From: Pisolithus tinctorius
Taxonomy: Eukaryota; Basidiomycota; Agaricomycetes; Boletales; Pisolithaceae
DNA length: 64,000 bases
Direction of reading: 5' to 3'
NCBI GenBank assembly: GCA_024663395.1
Contig: JANFAH010000007.1
Span: 1,178,001 to 1,242,000, forward strand
Part shown: positions 23,510-35,845 of the stretch, one piece after another
Layout: each line of letters begins with the position of its first letter
How positions within the stretch are numbered: position 1 is the first letter of the stretch
Notes under the pieces: generated by a model
What the model saw: the letters and a program-made list of their open reading frames with translations, nothing else
Told to the model about the DNA's origin: nothing
The model's database searches: none
Position numbers and translations under genes: made by a program

Positions 23510-26500
23510 TATGCTGCCGGGCAATGTTGGTCGGCGTTAATTAATACACCTCTGGCATTGCAAGGCTTCAGGGTTTCGCGGTGAATTCTTCGGAGCGGAT
23601 CCCTCCGTTATCTTACCCTCATCGCCCTAGTTCATGCCCGTCTTCGTTCTTGCAGTTAGGCAAGGTCATGTCACAAGTTTTTACTCATGATACGTGTCGG
23701 TGAATAACCTTCATCGGGAATACATTCTTTAACGCAGACACCTGCGCGCCCAGGGTTTCTAATCAGGTGCCGACCGAGCGGAAAAGACCCAATTTCTTTC
23801 ACTTCCGGAACAAATTCGTCATTATTAATTCTGACACATCTAGCATCAGAACTTTGGGTTGTGGTCTTGCGAGCGGTAGTGATGCGTTCCCAATCCGTGG
23901 CTACGAGTAATGTACTGGCAGTTCTCACAGGCCTCATGTCATACTAGGGAACAGATCGCGTTTTCAACGGGAACGATGTCAAATAAAAACCAGGCTGCAG
24001 CGATGCGAATGACACCCGTTATACGAGATGGACACGAGGCAGAAAATGTAGAAATTTGGGCGGCGGACAGTCACTCCTAGCAGGAACGGTTTCCTTGTGT
24101 TCCCTGACGCAAATATTCCGCCCCATTTCATGCCATTCCCCTACAGTGGGTGAATAACAGTACCTGAAGGACTATGTACAAGGTAACAGTCTGCAGGTTG
24201 GAGCGTCACGTAAAGGGGTCGTCATGACGGTCTTGCGCTCACGTGGTTCTAGTTGGCGATTAAGAAATGAAGGCATAATCGTGTTACATGCCTTCTGTGA
24301 TCGTTCGCGTACAGAGGAGGTGGAGCCCATCGGGGCGTTTGCATAATGAATCAAAACTCCCTGAGGCTTCGCGGAGTGAACGCGTTTATGAATCATATTG
24401 GTGGGGATCGATGAGAATGACGTTAGAACACCATGAGAGTACGTACATAAGCGCGAACAATCGACAACTGCGCCCGTCCTCTGCAGGGTCGCATCGCAGT
24501 CTATCGGGATATCGGGATTCAGGCCTGGTAAGATCGGTAGTTTGCCGCGGATATGATTGAGTCCGTTGTTGTACGTTAGGTTAATGCTGAGCGTAGTGCA
24601 CGAGGTCTGACAGTACCGCACGAACATTGCACGCAGAACACTAATACAGCACTGGAACGGTTTCTTTGTGGACCGAGAAGCAAGCGAATTCTCCGCGCGT
24701 ATTGGATACATGCCAAGAAGACAGAACATGTCGAGGGGCTTGAGGCTTCCTTGGCAACGCAGCACGCCCTATTAATCATGATGAATCTGTGGCGCCGAAA
24801 TTACTGTGGACTGCATACGGACCCAAGTCACCAAGTTATAAGTTTAAGGGTACGTGTATGAATCCTTATAGGCAAGTCTGTTTTTCCATGACCATGACCC
24901 CCCGGAGTACATGGAATTTTGGGGAAACCTGGGATTCCTCTACGGAGCATCCCGATGGCGGTGGCATTTGCGTTATTTGGCAAGGTAAAACAAACGAAGA
25001 CTCTCACGGGAACCCTAGTATGAGTTCAACGCCACGCGATTTACACCCGGATAGTACTTACATACAGGAGATACATGTAACTACACACAGCCCTTCGAAT
25101 GACTGAGTCGCGGTCATCTCGCGGCGTTTGTCGCTTTGGCTCGCTGAGGACGTGCTGGAAGACAACGCCGGACACACGATGTCCATTCGGAACTCAGCTT
25201 GAAGTCAAGAAAGGAAGCGAGCCAGCGTCTCGGCAGGCCTTCATGATCGTCCTTGCACCCAACGTTGCGTATGCGATGAAAAAAAGTTTCAAACCTTCCC
25301 TCAACCCAGTATACGCATATTCACAGAGCGTGTCCATCCGAAGACTGGCAGCTCAAAAGTTAAGGACACGCCGTCTACGGTCAAAGATTTTAAATTATTG
25401 CGGTCATTATCAAAACGTGCACACCCAACCACTGCGCATGCATACCCACGAAGAAATAAGTCACCGAAGAACCTGGGTTCTACCCATCGACCTTTCGTGT
25501 CCCGATCCCCATGGCAAAACTGACACAGACCGCCTGCAATGCCTGACGCATGATTAGAGTAGCTCGACGCTCAGGCACGATCACAGACCGTATCATACCA
25601 TACAGGCGCCGTACGCTGTACAGTGTGTAACATTTAGACGCGGGCAGTGACTCAGTTGTACTGTGGACAGCTCTTCACTGCTGCAGCAGCAGCAATAAAC
25701 TCAGGAGGTGGGAGGGGTGCAAATGCGATCTGGAACGACGGCAGTGTTGCTGGCTAGCTGGACGCACATCACACCTGAAACAAAGGGGAGCTTTACACCA
25801 TCGTGCCTAGTGGACCCTACCGAGTTCGATTGTAGTTGAGACCCATGGGGATGCTTGTACGTAGATGTACGAGATATACAGCCTGGATGTGAGTGAGACC
25901 CTAGCGAGACACCGTCGTCCCTGCATCGCGGGTGTTAACAAGTATGTATCATGCGAGCGATTCGAAGCGAAAATTCACCTCGTGGAAGCACTACAATATC
26001 AGCCGAGAATAATCTCTAGCTCCATTCTGGCATGTGCAGTTGAATTGCATTCCACATGGCATATTTTGATTTCCAACCACCGCCAACTTGAAGGCGAGGG
26101 GAAGTGTGGTACATAATGTTCGTCTTCTCATACAGACGCGTCTAGACCGGCACGGGGAACCCGGGAGAAGGTGCCACCAAGGTTGCATCAAGAAGGACAA
26201 CAGGTGGGCTTGCTTGGATACGTGTCATTGAGAGGCAAAGATAGGGAACCAAGGAGGACGTTTTGGGAAGTCCAGAGGAACTATGGACCGAGATAAGGTC
26301 TGATCTAAGAACACGCGCCCGTCATTCGTTGGGTGGCGAAGAAAGGGGATGATCGCAGATGATGACTGCGTCTTCTATTCTATCCCCCTTTTCCGAGCGA
26401 CCGGTTAGGTTAGACGGGTGGTGACGGCGTAGCATGGCGGGGAAGGTCACCACCACTAGAACCAGCTAGAACGCAGAGAAGCGGCCGAACACTGGCTTCC

Positions 26501-28018
26501 CCACTTTATCAGGCCGTGACCTGGTGGTGGCTTCGCAAGGTCGGGGGACGAGCGACGAAAAAAGTAGTCTGTGGGCAGGAGCAAGCTGAGACAGAACTGC
26601 GGAGCAGAGATCGGAAAGGATGTTGAACATCCAACTATGGAGGGAAACGAGCAAGGGGCATCATTCTCTTACAGCCTGCAGCGGCAAAAACCTGATACGT
26701 CGGGTGCCGCACTGGAGCCCTGACGACATACTATCGCATATTAGTGGTGTGGTCGTGACGTCTCCCGAGACCGGGGTACATACCACCGTACGCTGTGATC
26801 GAATGGTGGCGCCGTTGCGCAGTATGCAATGGTACGATTGAGTCAGCCAGTGAATAAGCTCCAACGAGTTGAGATGAAGCGATCAGAGATCGTAAACGGA
26901 GTGGTGAGCTGGACTAGTTTCGGACTCAGACTACTTTTTTGAGTTTAGGCCAATCTGGTTGTGGGATGGCGTGATAGAGGTGTAACAGTGTTTCTAAGTG
27001 CGTACAGCTGGGCCCCCATGGATCGCGCGGTAGGAGACAACCTCCTACTCGCCCTGGAGCCCATGTTCTGTATGCTGGCCCTGCGAGTACTGCCTACTGT
27101 GTGAGTGGGACACCCATCAGACCACAGGCCCAGGCGTCGAAGATGAGCCAGTGGCCCGGGGAATGGGAGTGTGTACTAGGCGGTGGCGGCGGGAATCCTC
27201 GAAGCACGTAAAAGCATCCAAGTCCGCGGGGATCAGCTGTTAGGTGGTTCATTAATCCATCCAAGGTCACGCCGAGCCAGTCGCCAGCTGTGCGTTCGAC
27301 CAGGTCTGAAACGGGTGGTCGACACTATCTATAAACAGGTGAGCTCTCAGATCTCAGAGCCAACAACGTACGTGACAAGATTTCATATCATTTCGATGCA
27401 AGCAGCAGATAGCCAGATCCCCATTCCCGCCGACACGCACGGAAGGAAGACGGGACAGGCCAATCCACACGCGTGATCTTGGTCGCATCAGTGGCAGACG
27501 CATCCTTGTCAGATATGCCTACAGAGGTACACACGAGTTGTATGCGATTGATCACCTGGCGAGGGGGCTCACTTGGAGGCGACTTGGACGGAAGCAAGCT
27601 CACGGAGATAACAGCTGGTCGGGAGTACATAGTTTTGTTTTTTTGTATTTAAGAAAAAGAAATTTAGGAGTAGTTGTCGACGTACAGCAGCATGATAGGG
27701 GCAGAGGGACAGAAAAGGGCATGGGCGGATCGCCACCGGCAGGATTCTGGGTTCGATTTGGATCTGAAACGGGTGCCCCATGGGAGGGCCAAGATCGAGG
27801 GAGGCGATCTGTGAGGGGGGGGGGTGTTGAAAGCGCACATAATGGTTATGTAATATGTGATTAGCTAAGCGAGTGCGGATCCCAGCAAGAATTGGTTCCG
27901 CATATGGCTATGGGGGTATAGACGTTGATCATGAATATGCTGAGGGCCATGACCGGGGGTGGTATATTACCAGAGGTCTCCCCCCCGCTGTCCCCCGTCG
28001 TCCTCCCCCTCTTCCGAG
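23510..28018. other. 4.5 kb with no recognisable gene
   Basis: Open frames here are scattered over both strands and show no family signature, no consistent splice pattern and no transposase or reverse-transcriptase motif that I can see. The longest, 24172-24765 on the minus strand, is mirrored by unrelated frames on the other strand. One minus frame at 23671-23937 (ending GVCVKECIPDEGYS) looks somewhat protein-like but stands alone. A short CTG/CAG-rich run sits near 25677-25697 and a run of ten G at 27813-27822. Decayed mobile elements or fast-evolving intergenic DNA are both possible. Confidence 0.5.
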
Positions 28019-29275
28019 ATGTACCTGGATCAGTACAACGTTCTCACCGCAAGACGCTGTTTCCAGTCCGGCGACAGGCAGTCCTCCTCATTAATGCCCC
28101 TGTCTTCCCTCTGGGACTCCCACCCTTCCCGCTCCTTCTCGGACTGCCACTCCTCCCAGTGGATGCTCTCCGATATCTCCTCGTCGTCCCCCTCCTCCTC
28201 CCCAGCCGGATCCCCTCCATACCCCACCAGCGCCGCCGTATCATACCGCTCATCCATGGATCACTCCCCCGACTATCACCCCTCCCCCCACCACACACTC
28301 GTCTCCCACCCACCACCCTTCTCGAGAAATCACGCGCATCCATCCAGGTCTATCAATCACTCTCTGGGCTCCCAATGGGTTTCCGCTGGCTTGTACACCC
28401 TCGATCACCCAGATGCGTCAAACTCCGAACTTCCCCCTCCATCCACAACCCCTAACGCTTCCCCTTCTCCACGTCCCCTCTCCTCCGCCACTTCTCCTTC
28501 CATCTCCAAACCAGACCACTTCAAATCGGACGAGGAAACCGTCTCATCAGATTGCTTCGTCATGGAGTTCTCCGGCTCCGGCTCTGCCAGTGCAAGCAGC
28601 GCCCTCGCGCCTCCCACAGAGGTCCCCCTCCGCGCAACTCAGGCCAGCAAGGCCATGCGCAAGATGATGGGTGTCTTCCGCCTAAACCCCTTCTCGATGC
28701 ACGACAGCTCTTGTCAGTCAGCAACTACCTGGACTGGCGAAGAGGCAGGCCCCCTCGAAGAGGAACCACAGATGTTCGAGTTCCAGCTTCACATCCCCGG
28801 GTGCGAAGATTCCCCCACCGAATCTGACACCCTCGCTCCCCCTTCTCTGCACAATATGCCCGAAAACGACGTGGATAACAGTGCAGCGAGCACCGGTTGG
28901 GCGGAGGGCAACGATGCGTCTCTCTCCCACTACTCATCCAACACGCTGTCCCAGCCATCGTGGTTCGGGTCAGACTCGCCCCAGTCTCATACCCTACCTT
29001 CACTGCGTCCTTATAGTCCCCACCATATCCCTCACTCCCCATCGCTCTCTTCATCCTCCTCTCGCCGCACTCCCTTGGACATGGCTGTCTCAGAGGTATT
29101 TAGTGCGTCATTCCCCCCGGAACCCACGTACTGACGGCATATATAGTACCCCTCGGCCTACGGTTTGTCTGCTTCTGTAAACTGTGCATCTTCAGTCGAT
29201 AACCTTCCCTCGATATCCTCGATGGCAAGGCGGTGGTCTAATCCCACAAACATTCAGGCTCCCTTCATGTTATAG
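28019..29275 (+). CDS. Ser/Pro-rich protein of unknown function
   Basis: A long open frame that is C-rich on the coding strand. From the ATG at 28019 it runs to 29095; removing intron 29096-29146 joins MAVSE to YPSAYGLSAS and reaches a stop at 29273-29275, giving about 400 residues. Most of it is low complexity: Ser, Pro and His runs and no predicted membrane segment or signal peptide. One ordered island stands out in the middle, QASKAMRKMMGVFRLNPFSM followed by GEEAGPLEEEPQMFEFQL, and this is the part likely to be conserved among mushrooms. It may be a disordered regulatory protein, but I do not recognise a family. A further 5' exon is possible because the frame is open upstream to 27959 and a PyAG precedes it. 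Confidence 0.65.
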
Positions 29276-32200
29276 ACATCCTTAGGTGCGTCTGAATTTC
29301 CTACATTTGGGAATATGGAACGCTTGCCCCAACTTCTCCCCAGACGCGCATATACTCTTGTTTTTGTGCTCGACGCTCAGGCCAAGTGTTATTTGGCCTG
29401 ACGTTCGGGAACAATCATTCGCTGACTCGGTCCGATCGCTTACTATCGCTTTTTGTGACTTTCAAAATCATATTCATGACGGATAAGGAACCCAGCCGAC
29501 CGTGCACCCAGTACTCATACACGATACACCATACCCTTTTCCAATCGGACTCGGCTCGCAATCCCTTTTTTCTGCAACTTTTTTTTTTCTTTCTCTCCGG
29601 GTTGGACTGGATGGGGGTGGAAGGGGGACACGTAAACAATAACTATAGTCAACGAGATGAACGAGATGTCTGTCCGTAGAACCCGACTTAAGTTTAGATT
29701 AATACTACGCATCTATATGCTCTGCTCAGTGCTCAGGTAGGCCAGTGACTTGTGCTGCCACTACATCGTCTCAACACTGTCTTGTCCCAAGTTTGAAACG
29801 AGACACATGGCAACTCGATCCATCTCACGTTGTATTTGTCCAGCGAGGAATCCACAGCGGCGAAACGACTTCCTCGCATAGCCATATTCTTGCGCTGGCA
29901 ACCAGCAATATCATAATATGCTGGGGAGAAACCATCACCCTTCGCACTCCAAGGTTGGCACCATCGGCCGGACCTGCTAAATCTAGATACCGATCTCGAC
30001 TCCAACGATCCTGTCCGACGTGTGGCCATATGATCGAGGGGGCCCGGGCTGATAGGTATGTATGTATGGTTGATGTAGCCCTTTCTGACAAAAGCGCACG
30101 GAGGCCGTCGTGCGGTACCATGGGTGGGAAGCCGGCCACTCGCTGTCCACTGCGCGCAGTAGCGCGGAAACTGATCCGTGCCTCCTTGATCTTTGTGGTT
30201 TGGAAGCCTTGAGGCCTGTTTGTGGTCTAGGGTCCAAGGAACCCCATATGGGGTGGTCCTCATAGCTCAACATACGCTGTGTGGTAAGGTACGGTGCACT
30301 GCGTTTTTTTTCCTTGTAACCGCATGGTACCATACCGTAGATAGCTGTGGCAGCGTTCCCCCCCTTTTTTTGGAACAAGACCTTCCCCCCGGTGAGGACC
30401 GGACAGCTAACGTACGCAGGGCGCGTGCGGCGTTTGTATTTTCAGGCGCGGGCTTTCATTGACGACGACAGAACGTACGTGTGCCGTCCATCTGCCTGCG
30501 CCGACAACGCTGGAAATTGAAACCCCTTCGGGAGTTTCACGTTAGTCTGGTAGTAGTCCGACGACAAGAATTATGGAACCGATGCGTGGTATCCGGCGAA
30601 ACAAAAAATCGCAGGCACATACCGTCCGCTTGGAATTAATGTGTATACGCTGATGCGGTGACGCCCCCATTCATGGAGTGAGAGACCCGTACTGGTGGAT
30701 CGACGCATGCTGTCCATATTTGCTGGATTACGGGATGACAAATTGCTGCGACCTTACGCACCAGATATGAGACAATGTTGTCTAGAAGCACCAGAACGTG
30801 TGGTCCCAAGAATCAATCGTGTGCAAAGCGGCCAAGGAAGAACGTGGTTCTGGAATTACAAATTCAGAGGTTTCGCTAACCCCCCTCCTACATGGATTAG
30901 TGATGCCGCTCATAGTATTGCTTCTTGCTAGTACTTCCTTCCCTACCTCTGAAGAGAACAAAAGACGGTGACCAAATTCTGACGCGATGTTTGCGTGAAT
31001 GGATGGTACCCAATACGACTGCGAATGATTGAGGTGATCCGCTACCCACGGCCATGTTGGTAATCCTTGCTCAGAGTACGTACTATGTACGTGCTTCTTC
31101 TTGTCAATGTGCCCCGTGACGAGACGATAATATCGGTTTGAATGGGAAGACAAGGAAGGGGTTGCGATCGAGAACGGTAACGCTGACACGAATTTTGGGT
31201 TACTATCAAGTCCTACCCTGCACTGTTGGCGGTGGATGGGGGGACGAATGTTACCATGAGCGCCGAAGTTCATTCGGCGATGATGATAGTGTGTACTTGC
31301 GTTTGTGCGGGCTTCGCTATTAGCGACTTGGACGGACGGACGGACGGGCAAGAGGGTGGCGGTGGCCACTGTCCTGCCAGCAGTCCACTAGCCATAATCA
31401 GAGCACCCAAAAAGATATATCATTGTCAGCTGAGAGCAACAATGGGAGAAGAAGTTGGAAGCAAAAAAAAATCGAATCAGTGGCGGCGGACGACGACGAG
31501 TCGGACATTTCACCAACGTTCTCTCACTCTTTATATTACGAGGTGTTGGTCGATGGCATCAACCGCTCGGCACGCGCACGCAACGCAGAGATATAGAATT
31601 CTAGTTAGACCCACGCCATGCCACTCGTCACCCGAAAACAGGCAATACAGCAAGAGCACGGACGAGTTTTACCTCGTCAGCCCAGGCCATGACGGACTCA
31701 TCAGTATGAAGCATGAATTGCCCGGCAGCGTGTCCTGCCGTTCCGGTTGGACGATGACCAGGAGGACTCTGGGGCACACAGTGCAGGCAGCTGGAGCTCG
31801 CCAACATTGGTAACCAAGACTCATCCCGGGAACGTTTAGACTAAGAAACATCCGATCGTGTGATACCGACATACCCTGACGGCAACCCTTCCGTAAGCTG
31901 CGAGATAGCTGCGAGTCACCCTCACGCTTCAGGGCATCCAGGTGAAACACAGTGGGTGGAGGGACTCACAGTATGGCCTCTGCGACAACCAGTGAACCAC
32001 CTCCTATGCGTCTCTGATTGGTTTGCTTTGCCAATCGGGGTATGGCCACCCTTGGCTCGGCAATGACGCTTATCAAGTGGAATGAACCCACGAACGAAGA
32101 GCTCGCCAAGAAAGCCAAGCTCCGCGCCGTTTTATGTAATACCAAAAACTTGGCATTGTCGAGGATCACAAGATACGCGTTGGCATTATCAACGCATACT

Positions 32201-33748
32201 AGCTAGGCAGATCATTACGCCAGCCTTCAGCTTCAAGAGCAATGTCCATTGGTATGGTAGAGGAGACCTTGTACCAAACCAGGCGACGGAAAACAAGATT
32301 GCACGTGTATGGGCAACTGAGTACTTGGGGCTTCGGGTGACAAGTCTGCCTTCTGGGCACTCAGGCAAAATGGTTTCCGTTACACTCATGGGCTCCGTAA
32401 CCTTGAGCTAGATAAGCACCACATGGGACATCTGACTTACCTTTGGCGACCACGTTACGAACAATAACCCGCATGGGCTATACCTGTTGTGGTGTGCACC
32501 GGAAGTGAACATTGAGTGGTGGCGCACCGCAACAATGAAGCACAATACTGATAGTAAACAATAACTACTTCACATATGGATTTCAGCGCAACTCCAAGAA
32601 TACGGAGCTCACTTACCAAAATTCAATGGTTACGGGTGCGATGTAGTAGTCATCGGTGTTTATTCTTTTGAAGGCAGCTCCCCGTAGCTCTCCCGCTCGC
32701 ACAAACCTTTCTAATCGGACAGCGGTGTTCCGGGAGCAGTCAAGTCTTAATACGAGATGAAAGCAGGGCAGATCCTGAGTGGAACATGCACGAGACCTGA
32801 CGTCTGCAACAGGTAGATAAAATTACACAAATGCCAAAAATGAGCTGATAAAAGAAGCGACGACGTTGACACACCAATCATTTAGGGAGGGCCGTCGAGA
32901 GACGCTTTGGTTTTGATGGTGATCATGACTGTCGCAATTGAAGGAGAAGTCAAGCAAAATTTCGAGCTGGTGACGACCCAGGCCGTAGTAAGGAGGCAAA
33001 GTACTGGGAACTGACTGCAACGATACATGAAACACCACGGGAAAACGTTTACGCAGCCCTGCAATTCTGGCCCCTGGACCCCCTAAACCCCGAGGACGTT
33101 GCGCAGACTCCCGGTGTATTCACTCCATGCAGACGAAGTTTGCTGGCCCCACCGCAGGGATCGTTAGTCGACAACGCCCACACGTATGTAATTGACACTT
33201 AACCGCGAGCCCGAATCCCCTGGGTGTTGATCAGTGGGCGATGATAGCGGTGATAATGAATAATTAGGTTGATGGACGCCGCCGGGGCCAATAAACGACA
33301 CGACGAAAGAACATTTCATCCAAGAGCTGCCACGAGATATGTGTGGAGACATTATTAATGTCTGACTGGTATCAGTCAGCAATCACAACACTTTGCATAC
33401 CGCTGTCAAAACAGAAAAGAGCTGTCGCCAGTGGTGCCTTAGAGCATATGTTTGACGTGCTGGTGAGGTGGCATCCGCCCAGTGGTCGGAACGCGTCTAC
33501 CCGATGAACGACCCTGGCGAGAGGGAAAAAGATGATGTCGGTGGTCGGGCCGAGCAGTCCCACGTGTATTTATGTAAAAGGTAAATAAGCCACGCGAGGG
33601 CCACGAGACCGACTGAAAGTGCCTGTCTGTCAACGCAGCGACCCACGCGAGCGAACGGTAAGATCATCACATCCCCGTACTGTATCAGTAGTAGTCGTTC
33701 TCTCTCCCCGCCCACCGTATCCACCACGTATCCCACCGGAGACTCCCC
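29276..33748. other. 4.5 kb with no recognisable gene
   Basis: Frames such as 29733-30263 minus, 30782-31369 minus and 31226-31813 plus overlap one another on opposite strands and lack domain signatures. Thymine-rich tracts near 29570-29600 follow the Ser/Pro-rich gene and may belong to its 3' region. A perfect 14-base palindrome, ACCCCATATGGGGT, lies at 30241-30254. The segment at 32078-32150 (WNEPTNEELAKKAKLRAVL) is locally protein-like but has no partner exon that I can identify. I call nothing here. Confidence 0.5.
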
Positions 33749-35845
33749 ATGCTCGATAACGAAGAATATGCCCATGGCAGGCGTCGAAGCGTGGATGTCG
33801 GCGGTTTAGCGCTCGCTCTCGGAAATCAGGCATTGGGTCATGGTTGGGGCGGCTGGGAGGACGTCCAGCAAGGTGAAACTCGGTGCGACTCCCTTCACGA
33901 TACTTTCTTTTCTTATCCACTCGTCCGGCTGACACGTGCACCCCAGTTATGCCGAACTGCTAAGCCAAATGTATACCCAGACGCAAACTACCGTAGATCC
34001 CCGCAATATAAACTTGTACAGCTTTTTAAATCACAACGAGGCGCGCTCCGCTAATGCTTTTCCACTAGGTCACCAATCCAGATCCCACCAGAAACAAGGT
34101 TGCGGCTGATTGGGGCCCTCGACGGATGGCATTTCGAGCCACACAAGCTACCCGAGGAGGAGGTGCTTTATTGTGCATATATCCTATTCGAAAGTCTCTT
34201 TAGGAGAGCTGGCATGCACCGCGAGATTGGCGTAGCCCTCAGTCAGTCCACTTTTCACGCTTGCCGTCACTTGGGTAACCTTTGGCAACCAGCCAACGTC
34301 TCCATCTTCCTGCGGCACTTACGACTCCTGTATTGTGGACAGAACTCGTATCATAACTTTCAGCATGCCCTAGACGTCCTCCAAGCCTGCCATGCGTTTC
34401 TATGCGCCGCTGGTGTGGTCCCGCCAGCGGCAGTTTTATGTAGAGATGAGAGACCATGGGAGCCAGACAGGCGTGGTAGAGCCGACCGTTTGGCTTTCGA
34501 ATTATCAAATATGGATCTTTTTGCGCTGTTTATCGCTGCAATAGGACACGACGTTGGTCATCCTGGTCTTACGAATCTGTTCATGGTACATCATCCACGC
34601 AAACTCCTAGTTCACCCGCTAACATGCAAGCGTACAGAAGAATGCAAACGCACCCCTATCCACCGTGTTCGACGGGAAATCAGCTTTGGAGCACATGCAT
34701 TATACGATTCTCATCCATGCCATGCGACAACATGGTCTAGGTGCCCTGCTTGACAGACCTAAAGTTGGACAGTCCTTCCGCAGGTCTCTTGCTGGGATCG
34801 TTCTTGCGACTGATATGGGGGTGCACTTCGAATTTATGAAAAATTTCGCCCTCTTGGCCGACGGCAGGGACTTCCCTTTAGATTTCAAGAGACTGTTGTT
34901 CTGTCAAGCGATCATCAAATGTGCTGACATCAGCAATCCGGTGAGTTCCCAAACCCCCTTCGCGAAATCTTGTACCGATCGTAGCGCAGAGTCGACCACC
35001 TGGAGTATCCCATTACTGGGCAGATGCCTTAATGGCTGAGTGGACTTCTCAAGCTTGCTTAGAGAAACACTGGCACCTGCCGCCATCTGTTCAACCCTCA
35101 TCTAATCCGCTAGGCCAAGTTCAGGGGCAAATTTTCTTCATAGACACCTTCGCAAAGCCCCTCATGGATATTACTGCTAGAGTCGTCCCAGGTACGTACC
35201 ATGGTTGACAGTGTGAAGCACTACATCTCATTCGATGTAGAAATGCAACGATTCGCAGACCAGTGTACTGCCAACCTTGTCTCTTGGCAGAAAGAAAAAG
35301 CAAGGTTGACTGGCTCCAGTGATCAGGCTGATTTTTCCCCGAGCAACTTTCTTCCTTCTTCACCGCGACCACCGCAAGATTTCCTCGGTTCTTTTCCGCT
35401 GACGTTGCCTACGTTTGCCCTTGACCATCCAGACGAGTCACATCTTCTCCCATGGCAACTTCCCAGCCCTTTACACCCACCTTCCGATTCCGGCGGACAA
35501 CGAATGGATGCCTCACCGCCAGATTCTCCTGCACCGTCTGTCAGTTCTGGCTCATTCGTTCTCGCGAGCCCTTCTTCCTCTCGTTTTCGCACGATGTCAA
35601 GCGTGAGCAAAAGCGATGCTGCCACTGCAATGCGGGCAGCTTATCAGGTTGGCGTTCGCAAGAAGAGAAGTTTCTACAACCGATATTCTTGGACGTCGGA
35701 CCTCAGTCCTGTCGCATCTTCGCCGAACCTTGTTGTCGCTGCCATCCCCAAAGCAACGGTGTTGGTCGCCGACACAGTTGGAACAGTCTTAATGAGCTCC
35801 AAGGCCGGTAATGAGACGCCCCCTGCCATCGGGACAGTTCAGTGA
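33749..35845 (+). CDS. class I 3',5'-cyclic nucleotide phosphodiesterase
   Basis: PDEase_I family enzyme that hydrolyses cAMP or cGMP and so limits PKA signalling. The metal site is visible: HNFQHALDVLQ (HxxxH), AAIGHDVGHPGLTN with the HD pair, and FCQAIIKCADISNP carrying the third-metal Asp. Between them, splicing out 34586-34637 gives NLFM/KNANAPLSTVFDGKSALEH. Intron 34943-34987 (approximately) joins SNP to SRPPGVSHYWADALMAEW, and the next joins RVVP to EMQRFADQCTANL. Upstream exons give YAELLSQMYTQTQ and, after a 53-nt intron ending near 34068, IQIPPETRLRLIGALDGWHF. The C-terminal 150 residues are Ser/Pro-rich and disordered. The start at 33749 is the first plausible ATG in frame; an earlier exon is possible. 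Confidence 0.88.

Noticed and set aside
24172..24765. 197-residue open frame on the minus strand
   Set aside because: No domain, no splice partners, and other frames over the same bases are equally open; not enough to call a gene.
25677..25697. CTG/CAG-rich run
   Set aside because: Only a few imperfect units, too short to call a microsatellite repeat of note.
28405..29054. minus-strand open frames opposite the Ser/Pro-rich gene
   Set aside because: Shadows caused by the biased composition of the plus-strand coding sequence.
30782..31369. 195-residue open frame on the minus strand, and a similar plus frame at 31226-31813
   Set aside because: They overlap on opposite strands, lack family features and have no supporting neighbours.
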